Origin: Siccibacter turicensis LMG 23730
Lineage (GTDB): Bacteria > Pseudomonadota > Gammaproteobacteria > Enterobacterales > Enterobacteriaceae
Length of the DNA stretch: 64,000 nt
Assembly: GCF_000463155.2 (NCBI RefSeq)
Contig: NZ_AWFZ01000050.1
Location: forward strand, 1-64,000
Direction: 5' to 3'
Made by a program: the position numbers and the translations under genes. Positions within the stretch are counted from its first letter, which is position 1. Each line of letters starts with the position of its first letter. Below are positions 45,136 through 55,852 of this stretch, piece by piece. A model generated the notes under the pieces. The model was not told the origin of the DNA, made no database searches, and saw only the letters and a list, made by a program, of their open reading frames with translations.

Positions 45136-48009
45136 TTACTGGTATTCGCTCATCGGTACGCATGAGCAGAACAGATTGCGATCGCCGTAGACATCATCAA
45201 GACGTTTTACGGTCGGCCAGTACTTATTGGCAAAGCCTGCCGGGAAGGCGGCCAGCTCGCGGGTGTACGGGTGATCCCACTCGCCCACCAGCTCAGACTG
45301 GGTGTGCGGGGCATTAACCAGCGGGTTGTTATCCGCCGGCCATTCGCCGGCCGCCACGCGATCGATCTCGCTGCGGATCGTCAGCATCGCATCGATAAAG
45401 CGATCCAGCTCGACCTTACTTTCAGATTCGGTCGGCTCTACCATCAGCGTGCCGGCAACCGGGAATGACATGGTCGGCGCATGGAAGCCGTAGTCGATCA
45501 GACGTTTGGCAATATCCAGCTCGCTGATACCGGTCGCTTCCTTCAGCGGACGGATATCCAGGATGCATTCGTGCGCGACGCGGCCATCGCGGCCGGTGTA
45601 GAGCACCGGATACGCCGACTGCAGGCGGGTAGCGATGTAGTTAGCGTTGAGAATGGCGACCTGGCTGGCTTGTTTCAGCCCTTCAGAGCCCATCATACGA
45701 ATATACATCCAGCTTATCGGCAGGATTGACGCGCTGCCAAACGGCGCGGCGGATACCGCACCCTGGCGAGTCAGCATGCCTTCGATCTGCACCACGCTGT
45801 GGCCCGGTACAAACGGTGCCAGATGCGCTTTGACGCCGATTGGCCCCATGCCCGGGCCGCCGCCGCCGTGCGGGATGCAGAAGGTTTTATGCAGGTTCAG
45901 GTGCGAGACGTCCGCGCCGATAAAGCCTGGCGTGGTAACACCCACCTGGGCATTCATGTTGGCGCCATCGAGATACACCTGGCCGCCGAACTGGTGCACG
46001 ATCTCGCACACCTCACGAATGGTTTCTTCGTACACGCCGTGGGTAGACGGGTAGGTCACCATGATGCAGGAGAGCTTGTCGCCCGCCTGTTCGGCTTTCA
46101 CACGCAGATCCGCCAGATCGATGTTGCCCTGCTTATCACAGGCCACAACCACAACCTGCATACTGGCCATCTGCGCCGATGCCGGGTTAGTACCGTGCGC
46201 GGAGGCCGGGATAAGACAGATATCGCGATGCCCCTCGTTGCGGCTTTCGTGATAGCGGCGAATCGCCAGCAGTCCCGCATACTCCCCCTGCGCGCCGGAG
46301 TTCGGCTGCATACAGAGCGCATCATAGCCGGTGAGTTTCACCAGCCAGTCGGAGAGCTGGCCGATCATCAGGTGATAGCCTTCCGCCTGATCCGCCGGAC
46401 AGAACGGATGCAGTTCGGCAAACTCAGGCCAGGTGATCGGGATCATCTCCGCCGCGGCGTTAAGCTTCATGGTGCAGGAGCCGAGCGGGATCATCGCCTG
46501 GTTGAGGGCCAGATCTTTACGCTCCAGGCTGTGCATATAGCGCATCATTTCCGTTTCGCTGTGGTAGCGATTGAACACCGGGTGGGTAAGGATCGCATCG
46601 TTGCGCAGCATGGCAGAAGGAATCGAGCGGCTGTCGTGCGCCACGTCGCGATCGAGCACGTCGATATCCAGGCCGTGCGCATCGCCCAGCAGAACGGTAA
46701 ACAGATTCGCCACATCCTCGCGGGTGGTAGTTTCATCCAGCGTGATGCCGACCGCATTGAGCACGTCGCTACGCAGGTTAATCTGCGCCGCCTCGGCACG
46801 AGCCAGCACCGCGGCTTTATCGGCCACCTCAACGCACAGGGTGTCGAACCAGTGGGCGTGACGCAGCTTCAGGCCGCCTTTTTGCAGACCCGCCGCCAGA
46901 ATATCGGCAAAGCGGTGAATGCGGCTGGCAATACGCTTCAGCCCTTCCGGCCCGTGGAACACGGCGTAGAGGCTGGCGATATTGGCCAGCAGTACCTGGG
47001 AGGTACAGATGTTGGAGTTCGCCTTTTCACGACGAATATGCTGCTCGCGCGTTTGCATCGCCATGCGCAGCGCGGTGTTACCCGCCGCATCGCGGGAGAC
47101 GCCGATGATGCGGCCCGGCATGGAGCGCTTGAACTCATCTTTCGCGCCAAAGAAGGCGGCGTGTGGGCCGCCGTAGCCCATCGGCACACCAAAGCGCTGT
47201 GCGGAACCGAACACGATGTCGGCGCCCTGTTTGCCCGGCGCGGTTAACAGCACCAGCGCCATCAGGTCGGCCGCCACGCTGACAATCACGTTGCGCGCCT
47301 TCAGTTCGCCAATCAGCGTGCCGTAGTCATGCACCTCCCCGGTGGTACCCACCTGCTGAAGCAGTACGCCGAACACGTCCTGGTGGTCGAGCACCCGGTC
47401 AGCCTCATCGACAATCACGTCAAAACCGAAGGTTTCCGCGCGGGTACGCACCACGTCGAGAGTTTGTGGGTGCACGTCGGCCGCCACGAAGAAGCGGTTA
47501 GCCTGTTTGAGCTTGCTGACGCGCTTCGCCATTGCCATCGCTTCGGCGGCGGCGGTCGCTTCATCAAGCAGCGATGCGGAGGCGATGTCCATCCCGGTCA
47601 GATCCAGCGTAACCTGCTGGAAGTTGAGCAGCGCTTCGAGACGCCCCTGGGAGACTTCCGGCTGATACGGGGTGTAGGCGGTGTACCAGCCCGGATTTTC
47701 CAGCATGTTACGCAGGATAACTGGCGGCAGGTGCACCGGGGTGTAGCCCATGCCAATGTAAGACTTAAAGCGCTTGTTCAACCCGGCGATGCTTTTCAGT
47801 TCCGCCAGCGCGGCGAATTCGGTGGTGGCGTCGCCGATGTGCGGCGGCGCATCAAGCTGGATATCCTTCGGCACGATCTGTGCGATCAGGGCGTTTAACG
47901 AATCCGCGCCAACCGCATTTAGCATCTCCTGCTGTTGCTGTGCATCCGGCCCGATGTGACGTTCGATAAAGGCGCCACGGTTTTCAAGCTGGCTTAAAGT
48001 CTGTGTCAT
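45136..48009 (-). CDS. gcvP: glycine dehydrogenase (decarboxylating), P protein
   Basis: PLP-dependent P protein of the glycine cleavage system: decarboxylates glycine and passes the methylamine to lipoyl-GcvH. The 957-aa protein is the long fused form, with an N-terminal FIERHIGPD motif, [20 protein letters not shown] and the PLP-lysine site in [20 protein letters not shown] near residue 705. It is last in gcvT-gcvH-gcvP, with a 124-nt gcvH-gcvP gap that contains a hairpin (CCCCTC...GAGGGG, 48048-48065). Confidence 0.97.
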   Translation of the reverse strand: MTQTLSQLENRGAFIERHIGPDAQQQQEMLNAVGADSLNALIAQIVPKDIQLDAPPHIGDATTEFAALAELKSIAGLNKRFKSYIGMGYTPVHLPPVILRNMLENPGWYTAYTPYQPEVSQGRLEALLNFQQVTLDLTGMDIASASLLDEATAAAEAMAMAKRVSKLKQANRFFVAADVHPQTLDVVRTRAETFGFDVIVDEADRVLDHQDVFGVLLQQVGTTGEVHDYGTLIGELKARNVIVSVAADLMALVLLTAPGKQGADIVFGSAQRFGVPMGYGGPHAAFFGAKDEFKRSMPGRIIGVSRDAAGNTALRMAMQTREQHIRREKANSNICTSQVLLANIASLYAVFHGPEGLKRIASRIHRFADILAAGLQKGGLKLRHAHWFDTLCVEVADKAAVLARAEAAQINLRSDVLNAVGITLDETTTREDVANLFTVLLGDAHGLDIDVLDRDVAHDSRSIPSAMLRNDAILTHPVFNRYHSETEMMRYMHSLERKDLALNQAMIPLGSCTMKLNAAAEMIPITWPEFAELHPFCPADQAEGYHLMIGQLSDWLVKLTGYDALCMQPNSGAQGEYAGLLAIRRYHESRNEGHRDICLIPASAHGTNPASAQMASMQVVVVACDKQGNIDLADLRVKAEQAGDKLSCIMVTYPSTHGVYEETIREVCEIVHQFGGQVYLDGANMNAQVGVTTPGFIGADVSHLNLHKTFCIPHGGGGPGMGPIGVKAHLAPFVPGHSVVQIEGMLTRQGAVSAAPFGSASILPISWMYIRMMGSEGLKQASQVAILNANYIATRLQSAYPVLYTGRDGRVAHECILDIRPLKEATGISELDIAKRLIDYGFHAPTMSFPVAGTLMVEPTESESKVELDRFIDAMLTIRSEIDRVAAGEWPADNNPLVNAPHTQSELVGEWDHPYTRELAAFPAGFANKYWPTVKRLDDVYGDRNLFCSCVPMSEYQ

Positions 48010-48133
48010 GAGCGATGGTTCCTGAAACGTGCGGTGAATAGAAGGATCCCCTCCCGGCGGTGAGGGGCAAGGCGAGAAAAAACGGTGCCTTCCCGCCCCT
48101 GCGCGGACCCAACGTGGGCGCGCGCGACAGCAA

Positions 48134-48520
48134 TTACTCGTCTAACAGCGCTTCGTACGCCGCGGCATCCAGCAAATCGGCGATCTGCGACTCGTCGCTG
48201 GCTTTGATTTTGAAAATCCAGCCCTGACCATAAGGCTCGCTGTTAACCAGTTCCGGGTTGTCGCTCAGGGCGTCGTTTACCGCCACGATTTCACCGCCAA
48301 TCGGCGCATAGATATCGGAAGCGGCCTTGACGGACTCGGCCACTGCGCAGTCATCGCCCGCACTGACGGTGGTGCCCACGGCCGGCAGATCGACAAACAC
48401 CATATCGCCCAGCAACTCCTGCGCATGCTCGGTGATCCCTACCGTCCAGGTGCCGTCGGCTTCCTGACGCAGCCATTCGTGCTCTTTGCTGTACTTCAGT
48501 TCTGCTGGAACATTGCTCAT
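48134..48520 (-). CDS. gcvH: glycine cleavage system H protein
   Basis: Lipoyl carrier protein shuttling the aminomethyl group from GcvP to GcvT. The 128-aa protein carries the lipoyl-lysine motif [13 protein letters not shown] with K65. N-terminal residues YSKEHEWL and the [13 protein letters not shown] segment are typical. A clear AGGAGAA precedes the ATG; gcvT ends 28 nt upstream. Confidence 0.97.
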   Translation of the reverse strand: MSNVPAELKYSKEHEWLRQEADGTWTVGITEHAQELLGDMVFVDLPAVGTTVSAGDDCAVAESVKAASDIYAPIGGEIVAVNDALSDNPELVNSEPYGQGWIFKIKASDESQIADLLDAAAYEALLDE

Positions 48521-48548
48521 TGTTTTTCTCCTGATCCTGATAGCGATA

Positions 48549-49646
48549 TCACTGCGCGACGGCTTTACCGGCGCGAACGAAAACGGGTTTGGTCACGCGA
48601 ACCGGCATTTCACGGTTGCGGATTTGTACAATAGCGGTCTCGCCGATGCCCTGCGGGACACGCGCTAATGCAATGCTGTAGCCCAGCGTCGGGGAAAACG
48701 TGCCGCTGGTGATAACGCCTTCCTGCGGGTTGCCCTGGGCATCGGTGAAGCGCACCGGCAGGCCGTTACGCAGCACGCCTTTTTCGGTCATCACCAGCCC
48801 GACCAGCTGTTCGGTGCCATGCTCGCGCTGGGATTCGAGCGCATCGCGCCCGATAAACTGGCGATCGGCCGGTTCAAAGGCGATGGTCCAGCCCATGTTG
48901 GCGGCGAGCGGAGAGATCCCCTCGTCCATCTCCTGACCGTACAGGTTCATGCCGGCTTCCAGACGCAGCGTGTCGCGCGCGCCGAGGCCGCACGGCTGAA
49001 CGCCCACCTTCACCAGCGCCTGCCAGAAATCCGCGGCCTGCTCGTTGGGCAGCGCAATCTCGTATCCCGCCTCGCCGGTATAACCGGTAGTGGCAATGAA
49101 CAGATCGCCGGCCTGAACGCCAAAGAACGGCTTCATGCCGTCAACGGCCTGACGCTGCGCCTCGGTAAACAGCGTGCCCGCTTTCTCTTTTGCCTGCGGG
49201 CCCTGCACCGCGATAAGAGCCAGATCGTCGCGAACGGTGATCTCAACGCCGTAGGCCGCGGCATGCTCTTCAATCCAGGCGAGATCTTTCTCGCGGGTAG
49301 CGGAGTTCACCACGAGGCGGAAATAGTCTTCCGTCATAAAGTAGACAATCAGATCGTCGATCACGCCGGCGGAGGCGTTAAGCATGCCGGAATAGAGCGC
49401 TTTGCCCGGCGTGGTCAGTTTTGCCACGTCGTTGGCCAGCAGAAAACGCAGGAATTCCCGGGTGCGCGCGCCGCGCAGATCGACAATGGTCATATGGGAA
49501 ACGTCGAACATGCCGGCGTCGCGGCGTACCGCGTGGTGCTCGTCGAGCTGCGAGCCGTAATGCAGTGGCATCATCCAGCCGTGGAAATCAACCATGCGTG
49601 CACCGCAGAGGGTGTGTTGTTCATACAAAGGGGTTTGTTGAGCCAT
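48549..49646 (-). CDS. gcvT: aminomethyltransferase, glycine cleavage T protein
   Basis: Transfers the aminomethyl carbon to tetrahydrofolate, releasing ammonia and forming 5,10-methylene-THF. The 365-aa protein has the [12 protein letters not shown] segment with the active-site Asp region, [15 protein letters not shown] and the C-terminal [10 protein letters not shown]. First gene of the operon, behind GAGGAAAAG and a 423-bp control region. Its paralogue-like folate fold is shared with ygfZ in this window. Confidence 0.96.
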   Translation of the reverse strand: MAQQTPLYEQHTLCGARMVDFHGWMMPLHYGSQLDEHHAVRRDAGMFDVSHMTIVDLRGARTREFLRFLLANDVAKLTTPGKALYSGMLNASAGVIDDLIVYFMTEDYFRLVVNSATREKDLAWIEEHAAAYGVEITVRDDLALIAVQGPQAKEKAGTLFTEAQRQAVDGMKPFFGVQAGDLFIATTGYTGEAGYEIALPNEQAADFWQALVKVGVQPCGLGARDTLRLEAGMNLYGQEMDEGISPLAANMGWTIAFEPADRQFIGRDALESQREHGTEQLVGLVMTEKGVLRNGLPVRFTDAQGNPQEGVITSGTFSPTLGYSIALARVPQGIGETAIVQIRNREMPVRVTKPVFVRAGKAVAQ

Positions 49647-50069
49647 CTTTTCCTCGGATTGTCAGCGGGTACGAAGGTGGGACGCCAGCCCGTAAACTCA
49701 CAGGATGAACCCCCGAGCCACGACCCGTCCCGGTCGCGACGCAAACGTTACCTTTGGCCTGAACTTATCACCGAAGTAAGGGATTAACCATAAGTAAAAA
49801 TGGGTCATCACATTAGCTTATGGCGCAAAATCGCCAAACGCGCCGCAGAGCTTTACGCTGAAGAGTGACGGCATTACCGCTGTAAAACATCGGCTATCGA
49901 GGGGGCAATGCGCATAAGTCAGCATTAAGCATGGAAAGCGGAGAAAAATGAGCGGATCGCAAAAATCGTCACATGAGTAAATCTAATCCGAAAAAATGGG
50001 TGAAATTAGAATATTTCAAACGAGGAGATTTTCCCTTTCCGCGGACGGAAAAGGGAAAGTGTGACGCAG
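49647..50069. promoter_or_regulatory. gcvTHP control region with CTAAT motifs
   Basis: No gene is seen in this 423-bp gap between gcvT and ubiI. CTAAT motifs (GcvA recognition core in E. coli) occur at 49983-49987 and in reverse at 49812-49816 and 50005-50009. AT-rich tracts suit Lrp. Assignment to GcvA and Lrp comes from the known E. coli operon, not from proof here. Confidence 0.5.
50029..50059 (-). terminator. ubiI operon terminator
   Basis: On the minus strand CTTTCCCTTTTCC pairs with GGAAAGGGAAAA (one bulged base) around a GC-rich loop, 11 nt past the ubiI stop. Confidence 0.7.
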
Positions 50070-51272
50070 TTAACGTAACCAGTCGGGGAGATCGTTCAGG
50101 CCCATCGCCTGGCGAATAAGCTGCGGTTTTACCCCTGGCAACCTGTCGGCAAGTTTAAGGCCGATATCGCGCAGCAGTTTTTTCGCCGGATGGGTACCAG
50201 CAAACAGTTCCTGGAAACCCTGCATGCCTGCCAGCATCAGCGCGGCGCTGTGCTTACGGTTGCGCTCGTAGCGGCGCAGATAAAGATGCTGGCCGATATC
50301 CTTGCCCTGGCGCTGCAAACGCCGCAGTTCGTCAATCAGCTCAGCGGCATCCATAAAGCCAAGGTTTACCCCCTGCCCCGCCAGCGGATGAATGGTATGG
50401 GCCGCATCGCCCACCAGCGCCAGACGGTGCGCGGCAAACTGACGCGCGTAGCGCCCGGTCAGAGGATGTACATGACGTTCGCTCTCGACGTGGCACAGGC
50501 CAAGCCGGTTATCAAAGGCCACGCACAGCGCCTGATTAAAGGTCTCCTCGTCGGCCTGCTGCATGCGCTGCGCCTCATCCGCCGGCAGCGACCAGACGAT
50601 AGAGCAGAGATGCGGGTCGGCCAGCGGCAGGAACGCCAGAATGCCGTCGCCGTGGAACACCTGCCGCGCCACCTGCCGGTGCGGCTCGTCGGTACGGATG
50701 GTGGCGACCAGCGCATGGTGGCGGTAGTCCCAGAAGGTCAGCGGAATGTCCGCCCGCTCGCGCAGCCAGGAGTGCGCCCCGTCGGCGCCCACCACCAGAC
50801 GCGCGGTGAGCATGGTGCCGTCGGTCAGGGTCAAAAACGCTTCGTTTTCACCAAAGGCGACCTGCTGCATCTGCGCCGGCGCGATAAGCGTGACGTCAGC
50901 GCAGCGCTGCGCCTTGTCCCACAGCGCCTGATGAATCACGGGGTTTTCGATGATATGCCCCAGATGGCTGTAGCCGAGCGATTTGTCATCGAAGGCGATC
51001 TGCCCAAAGCTGTCTTTGTCCCACACTTCCATGCCGTGATAAGGACTGTTGCGTCCACGCTGTATCTCGTCCCAGACGCCCAGCTTTTCCAGCAGTTTTT
51101 CACTGGCGGCGTTAATTGCCGACACGCGCAGCGCCGGCGGCGCATCGGCAGCCAGCGGCTCTGGCGCATGCTGCTCCAGCACCGCAACGCGAAGACCACT
51201 GCCCTGCAACCCGCAGGCAACCGCGAGGCCGACCATCCCACCGCCGACAATTGCCACATCTACGCTTTGCAC
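50070..51272 (-). CDS. ubiI: ubiquinone C5-hydroxylase UbiI (VisC)
   Basis: FAD monooxygenase that hydroxylates C5 of the ubiquinone ring. The 400-aa protein has the dinucleotide-binding VAIVGGGMVGLAVA at the start, the central GADGAHSWLRE motif and the GDAAHTIHPLAGQGVNLG flavin motif. GTG at 51272 with GGAGA upstream gives the E. coli length; a reading from 51302 overlaps ubiH and is rejected. It is the last gene of the ygfB-pepP-ubiH-ubiI cluster. Confidence 0.95.
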   Translation of the reverse strand: MQSVDVAIVGGGMVGLAVACGLQGSGLRVAVLEQHAPEPLAADAPPALRVSAINAASEKLLEKLGVWDEIQRGRNSPYHGMEVWDKDSFGQIAFDDKSLGYSHLGHIIENPVIHQALWDKAQRCADVTLIAPAQMQQVAFGENEAFLTLTDGTMLTARLVVGADGAHSWLRERADIPLTFWDYRHHALVATIRTDEPHRQVARQVFHGDGILAFLPLADPHLCSIVWSLPADEAQRMQQADEETFNQALCVAFDNRLGLCHVESERHVHPLTGRYARQFAAHRLALVGDAAHTIHPLAGQGVNLGFMDAAELIDELRRLQRQGKDIGQHLYLRRYERNRKHSAALMLAGMQGFQELFAGTHPAKKLLRDIGLKLADRLPGVKPQLIRQAMGLNDLPDWLR

Positions 51273-51282
51273 ATTCGTCTCC

Positions 51283-52461
51283 TTAACGTGCGACCCAGCC
51301 AAGGGTTCGCCTGGCCAGCACGTTTCGTGCTGGCGTAATCAGTTCCATCGCCATCAGGCCGAGATTACGGCCTGCCACCAGCGGCGCCCAACGGTTGGCG
51401 AAAAGATGCACCAGCCCGTCCGTCATGCCGATAGTGGCGGCTTTGTCCGCCTGGCGCTGCTGCTGCCAGGCCTGTAACACAGTGTAGCGTCCGCAGTCCG
51501 GATCGTCGTTGAAGGCGTCAGCAAGGTTCTCCGCCAGCGAAATGACGTCGCGCAGCCCCAGGTTGAAACCCTGTCCGGCAATCGGATGCAGCGTCTGCGC
51601 CGCGTTTCCCACCAGCGCCACGCGATGTGAAATCGTGCTGTCCGCCTGGCTAAGCGCCAGCGGATAGGCATTGCGAACCCCGGCGTGCACAATGCGACCA
51701 AGCCGCCAGCCGAACGCGCGTTGCAGCTCGTTGCAGAAGCGCTCGTCGCTCCAGTCAATTACCGCCTGCTGTTGGTCGCGGGGATGACACCACACCAGCG
51801 AGCAGCGGTTGCCCGACATCGGCAGCAGCGCCAGCGGACCATGCTCGGTAAAGCGCTCGAACGCGCGACCGCGATGGGGAACGGCGGTGGTCACGTTAGC
51901 GATCACCGCGACCTGATGATAATCCTGTTCGTGACGGGTAATGCCGCTTTGCGCACCGAGCGCCGAGCGGGCACCGTCGGCGGCGACCAGCAGACTGGCA
52001 CTGAGCGTTTCGCCGGTATCTAGCGTCACGTGAACGCGCTGCGGGTCGCGGTCAAACTGCGCCACCCGCGCCGGGCAGTGCAGCGTCACGCCGGGTGCTT
52101 TGCGGAGCAGGGCAAAAAGGCGTTGGCCCACGTCATGCAGCTCAACGACCTGCCCCAGCGCCTGAATGTGGTAATCCTTCGCATCAAGCGTGACGAAGCC
52201 GGCATGGCCGCGATCGCTGACGTGGACGGTATGAATCGGCGTGGCGCGATCGGCAATGGCCTGCCAGATGCCGGTACGCGCCAGCTGCTGCGTGGTGCCG
52301 TGCGCAAGCGCAATGGCGCGGGCGTCAAAGCCCGGATGGCTGGCCGCTGACGGGTTGCTGGCTTCCACCAGATGCACTGGCAGCGCGCCGTTGGTCAGAT
52401 GCGACAGGGTCAGGGCAAGGGTCGCACCCGCCATGCCGCCGCCCGCGATAATCACGCTCAT
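51283..52461 (-). CDS. ubiH: 2-octaprenyl-6-methoxyphenol hydroxylase UbiH
   Basis: FAD monooxygenase that hydroxylates the ubiquinone precursor at C1. The 392-aa protein shows VIIAGGGMAGATLAL, VAADGARSALG and GNAAQTLHPIAGQGFNLGLRD. It is paralogous to UbiI. The ATG overlaps the pepP stop by 4 nt. Confidence 0.96.
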   Translation of the reverse strand: MSVIIAGGGMAGATLALTLSHLTNGALPVHLVEASNPSAASHPGFDARAIALAHGTTQQLARTGIWQAIADRATPIHTVHVSDRGHAGFVTLDAKDYHIQALGQVVELHDVGQRLFALLRKAPGVTLHCPARVAQFDRDPQRVHVTLDTGETLSASLLVAADGARSALGAQSGITRHEQDYHQVAVIANVTTAVPHRGRAFERFTEHGPLALLPMSGNRCSLVWCHPRDQQQAVIDWSDERFCNELQRAFGWRLGRIVHAGVRNAYPLALSQADSTISHRVALVGNAAQTLHPIAGQGFNLGLRDVISLAENLADAFNDDPDCGRYTVLQAWQQQRQADKAATIGMTDGLVHLFANRWAPLVAGRNLGLMAMELITPARNVLARRTLGWVAR

Positions 52462-53774
52462 GACTGACGCGCCGCCGCCATCAGGGCTTCAATATCATCG
52501 GCACGCTTCACGACGCTGGCGGTCAGGTTCTCGTTGCCGCTATCGGTAATGAGAATATTGTCTTCAATGCGGATGCCAATCCCGCGGTACTGCGCCGGGA
52601 CGTCGGCGTCCGGTGCGATATACAGCCCCGGCTCCACCGTAATCACCATCCCCGGCTCCAGCGGCCGCGAGCGGTCCGGGCCGTACACGCCAACGTCATG
52701 CACGTCGAGCCCCAGCCAGTGGCTAAGTCCATGCATAAAGAACGGACGGTGGGCGTTTTCAGCAATCAGCGTCTCCACCTCACCGTGAAGAATGCCGAGA
52801 TCCACCAGGCCGGTGACCATGATGCGCACCACCTCACCGGTGACGTCCTGAATAGAGACGCCGGGACGGAACAGGGTAAGAGAGGCTTCCAGCGACGCCA
52901 GCACGATGTCATAAACGGCACGCTGCGCCGGAGTAAATTTGCCACTCACCGGGAAGGTACGCGTGATATCACCCGCATAGCCACGGTATTCGCACCCGGC
53001 GTCAATCAGCACCAGATCGCCATCACGAAGCTCGCTCTCATTTTCGGTGTAGTGCAGGATGCAGCCGTTTTCACCGCTGCCGACGATGGTGTTATAGGCC
53101 GGATAGCGCGCGCCGTGGCGGTTAAACTCGTGATGGATTTCGCCTTCGAGATGATATTCGTACATTCCTGCACGGCACGTTTCCATCGCACGGGTATGCG
53201 CCAGCGCGCTGATTTCGCCGGCGCGGCGCATCACCGCCAGCTCCTCATCGGACTTGAACAGGCGCATCTCGTGCACCCAGGGACGCCAGTCGGTGAGCGT
53301 GGCCGGGGCGGTCAGGTTCTGACGCGAGCCCTTGCGCAGTTTATCCAGCGCGGTGAAGAGGATGGTATCGGCATAGCCATACTCGCCCTGAGCGTGGTAC
53401 ACCACGTCCAGTCCGTTCAGCAGCTGATAGAGCTGCTCATCGATTTCGCTGAAGGCCAGGGCGCGATCCACGCCCAGCGCGTCGGGTGCCGCATCCTGCC
53501 CAAGACGACGACCAAACCAGATCTCGGCGTTTTTGTCGCGCACCCGGTTGAACAACACGCTGTGGTTATGGTTTTCATCGCTTTTGATCAGCAGCAGCAC
53601 GGCTTCAGGCTCGTTAAAGCCGGTGAAATACCAGAAATCGCTGTTCTGCCGATACGGATACTCGCTGTCCGCGCTGCGCGGCGCTTCTGGCGCGGCGAAA
53701 ATCAGTGCCGCGCTGGCCGGAGCCATCTTTGCCAGTAACGCCTGGCGACGTCGACGATATTCCTGGGGCGTCAT
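52458..53774 (-). CDS. pepP: Xaa-Pro aminopeptidase P
   Basis: Removes the N-terminal residue from peptides with proline in second place. The 438-aa protein has the creatinase-like N-terminal domain and pita-bread catalytic domain; metal ligands lie in LIDAGCEYRGYAGDITRTFP (two Asp), MHGLSHWLGLDVHD (His), TVEPGLYI (Glu) and GIRIEDNILIT (Glu). Complete; overlaps ubiH by 4 nt and follows ygfB by 29 nt. Confidence 0.96.
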   Translation of the reverse strand: MTPQEYRRRRQALLAKMAPASAALIFAAPEAPRSADSEYPYRQNSDFWYFTGFNEPEAVLLLIKSDENHNHSVLFNRVRDKNAEIWFGRRLGQDAAPDALGVDRALAFSEIDEQLYQLLNGLDVVYHAQGEYGYADTILFTALDKLRKGSRQNLTAPATLTDWRPWVHEMRLFKSDEELAVMRRAGEISALAHTRAMETCRAGMYEYHLEGEIHHEFNRHGARYPAYNTIVGSGENGCILHYTENESELRDGDLVLIDAGCEYRGYAGDITRTFPVSGKFTPAQRAVYDIVLASLEASLTLFRPGVSIQDVTGEVVRIMVTGLVDLGILHGEVETLIAENAHRPFFMHGLSHWLGLDVHDVGVYGPDRSRPLEPGMVITVEPGLYIAPDADVPAQYRGIGIRIEDNILITDSGNENLTASVVKRADDIEALMAAARQS

Positions 53775-53803
53775 GACCTCTCCTCAAAAGCGATGGATAT
53801 GAA

Positions 53804-54382
53804 TTAGTGTAGCGTCGGCTTTTGCACTTCCGGTGCCGTAGGCGGCTGGCGGTTGAAGCGGTCATGGCACAGCAGGGCCGCCACGCGGACGTACTCCACG
53901 ATCTCTTCCAGCGACATCTCCAGCTCTTCCTGATCTTCATCTTCGTCGTAGCCAAGCTGAGCGATGTTACGCAGATCGTCGATCGCCTCGCCCGCTTCGC
54001 CGGTGACCTTGTCCAGCTTCGGCTGGGTCACGCCCAGGCCCAGCAGGAAGTGGTTCACCCAGCCAGCTAACGCATCGGCGCGATCGAACACCGTCACCGC
54101 ATCGCCGTCCGGAAGATAGAGCTGAAACTGAAAGCCGTCGTCTTCCAGCGCATCGCCGGTGGCCGCGTGCATCTGACGCAGCATCTGCGCCAGGTTCTGC
54201 CCGAACGCGAGGCCTTCGTTAGTCAGGTCGTGCAGCAGCGGCTGCCAGGTGCTGTCGTTGTTGCCGCCGCACAGCATGCCGCTGATAAGGCCGTGCATTT
54301 CCGCAGGCGTTAAGCCGACATCCTGCTGGGAAAGCAACTGGCCCAGTTCCTCGTAGCCAGGTAATTCGTTATTTGTAGACAT
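53804..54382 (-). CDS. ygfB: YgfB family protein (UPF0149)
   Basis: A 192-aa acidic protein of the UPF0149 family with [34 protein letters not shown] and the [18 protein letters not shown] acidic stretch. In Pseudomonas a YgfB homologue represses an autolysis and ampDh3 regulator; its role here is not known. The ATG at 54382 fits the conserved start; longer reading rejected. Divergent from zapA with 167 bp between. Confidence 0.92.
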   Translation of the reverse strand: MSTNNELPGYEELGQLLSQQDVGLTPAEMHGLISGMLCGGNNDSTWQPLLHDLTNEGLAFGQNLAQMLRQMHAATGDALEDDGFQFQLYLPDGDAVTVFDRADALAGWVNHFLLGLGVTQPKLDKVTGEAGEAIDDLRNIAQLGYDEDEDQEELEMSLEEIVEYVRVAALLCHDRFNRQPPTAPEVQKPTLH

Positions 54383-54549
54383 AGCATTCGTCGTCGTTGG
54401 GAGGTTAAGATCGTGATATGCTACCACTTTGGACCCTGGTGAACCAGAAAGGGCTTGTGTCATCAAATCAGGGTAGCTATAGTGTCGCCCCTTCGCAGCC
54501 CAGGCAGGCCGGCGGTGAGGGTCGCGCAGTCAAACAGCAGGAAGGTGTC

Positions 54550-54879
54550 ATGTCTGCACAACCAGTCGATATCCAAATTTTTGGCCGTTCTCTGCGGGTG
54601 AATTGTCCGCCTGAACAGAGAGATGCGCTGAATCAGGCAGCAGAAGACCTGAACCAGCGGTTGCAAGATCTGAAAGTTCGCACTAGAGTCACAAATACAG
54701 AGCAACTGGTCTTCATCGCAGCACTTAACGTCTGTTATGAGCTCGCACAGGAAAAGACCAAAACCCGCGACTACGCCTCCAGCATGGAACAGCGTATTCG
54801 GATGCTACAGCAGACCATTGAGCAAGCGTTACTTGACCAGGGTCGCATTAGCGAAAGATCGGGTCCAAAGTTCGAATAA
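54550..54879 (+). CDS. zapA: cell division protein ZapA
   Basis: FtsZ-bundling protein of 109 aa: N-terminal [20 protein letters not shown] and a C-terminal coiled coil (residues about 50-95; [21 protein letters not shown]). The ATG at 54550 is preferred to a longer reading from 54418. 6S RNA begins 50 nt downstream. Confidence 0.95.
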   Translation: MSAQPVDIQIFGRSLRVNCPPEQRDALNQAAEDLNQRLQDLKVRTRVTNTEQLVFIAALNVCYELAQEKTKTRDYASSMEQRIRMLQQTIEQALLDQGRISERSGPKFE

Positions 54880-54928
54880 CGGATAACACTTCAGGGTTCT
54901 TTATGTTAGAGTTACCGTGAAGTACAAA

Positions 54929-55112
54929 ATTTCTCTGAGATGTTCGCAAGCGGGCCAGTCCCCTGAGCCGATATTTCAAAAAAACAGAATGTGACGCTCC
55001 ACGGTCGGTGAGCATGCTCGGTTCGTCCGAGAAGCCTTAAGACCGTGACGACGCATTCACCTTGAACCGCGGGTTCAAGGGTTACAGCCTGCGGCGGCAT
55101 CTCGGAGATTCC
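54929..55112 (+). ncRNA. ssrS: 6S RNA (ssrS)
   Basis: 184 nt starting ATTTCTCTGAGATGTTCGCA and ending GGCATCTCGGAGATTCC, whose ends pair to close the long hairpin that mimics open promoter DNA. The central GAGCATGCTCGG and the AAGGGTTACAGCCTGCGGCGG segments match 6S RNA. It binds sigma-70 RNA polymerase in stationary phase. Position between zapA and ygfA is the standard enterobacterial one, and ygfA is processed from the same transcript in E. coli. Confidence 0.96.
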
Positions 55113-55172
55113 CTCTCTTTTACCACAGCCTTGTTCCTGCGCAACGCGCGCTTTTCCAGATAAGCGTATGAC

Positions 55173-55769
55173 ATGACGCAACATCCTCTCCCGGCATCAT
55201 CCCGACAAGAAATTCGTAAGCATATCCGGCAATTACGTCGTGCCTTAACCCCTGAACAGCAAGCCCATTTCGCCGATCTGGCTGCCAATCGCATGATGGC
55301 ATGGCCCCCTGTGGTGCTGGCGCATAACGTCGCGGTATTCCTGTCGTTCGATGGCGAGCTCGACACGCGTCCGCTGATTGACCGCCTGTGGCGCGCCGGT
55401 AAGCGCGTGTACCTGCCGGTGCTGCACCCTTTCAGCCCCGGAAACCTGCTGTTCCTGCATTACCATCCCGAGAGCGAACTGCAGATCAATCGGCTGAACA
55501 TCCACGAGCCGAAGCTGGATGTGCGCGACGTGCTGCCCCTGGATCGGCTGGACGTGCTGGTGACGCCGCTGGTAGCGTTTGATATCCACGGCCAGCGCCT
55601 GGGCATGGGGGGCGGATTTTACGACCGCACGCTGCAAAACTGGCAGCAGCACGGCATCAGCCCGGTGGGCTATGCGCATGACTGCCAGCAGGTGGCGCAG
55701 CTGCCCGTAGAGGAGTGGGACGTTCCGCTCCCGGCGGTGGTCACCCCATCCCGCCTATGGGAGTGGTAA
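55173..55769 (+). CDS. ygfA: 5-formyltetrahydrofolate cyclo-ligase
   Basis: Converts 5-formyl-THF to 5,10-methenyl-THF with ATP. The 198-aa protein has the N-terminal RQEIRKHIRQLRRAL helix and the C-terminal RLGMGGGFYDRTL motif of the family. It follows 6S RNA by 60 nt. In E. coli it contributes to persister formation. Confidence 0.94.
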   Translation: MTQHPLPASSRQEIRKHIRQLRRALTPEQQAHFADLAANRMMAWPPVVLAHNVAVFLSFDGELDTRPLIDRLWRAGKRVYLPVLHPFSPGNLLFLHYHPESELQINRLNIHEPKLDVRDVLPLDRLDVLVTPLVAFDIHGQRLGMGGGFYDRTLQNWQQHGISPVGYAHDCQQVAQLPVEEWDVPLPAVVTPSRLWEW

Positions 55770-55787
55770 ACGGCAGCGCTCTACCGA

Positions 55788-55824
55788 TAAAAAAAAGCCC
55801 CCGCATCGCGAGGGCTTTTTTTTC
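55788..55824. terminator. bidirectional terminator ygfA/serA
   Basis: A GC-rich stem (AGCCCCCGC/GCGAGGGCT) flanked by A8 and T8, between converging ygfA and serA. Confidence 0.92.
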
Positions 55825-55852
55825 AACGCCTGAAAATGTGAAACAAAACTTA

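Noticed and set aside
45799-47247. Long plus-strand ORF of 482 codons within gcvP
   Set aside because: Antisense to the intact gcvP frame, with no family motif.
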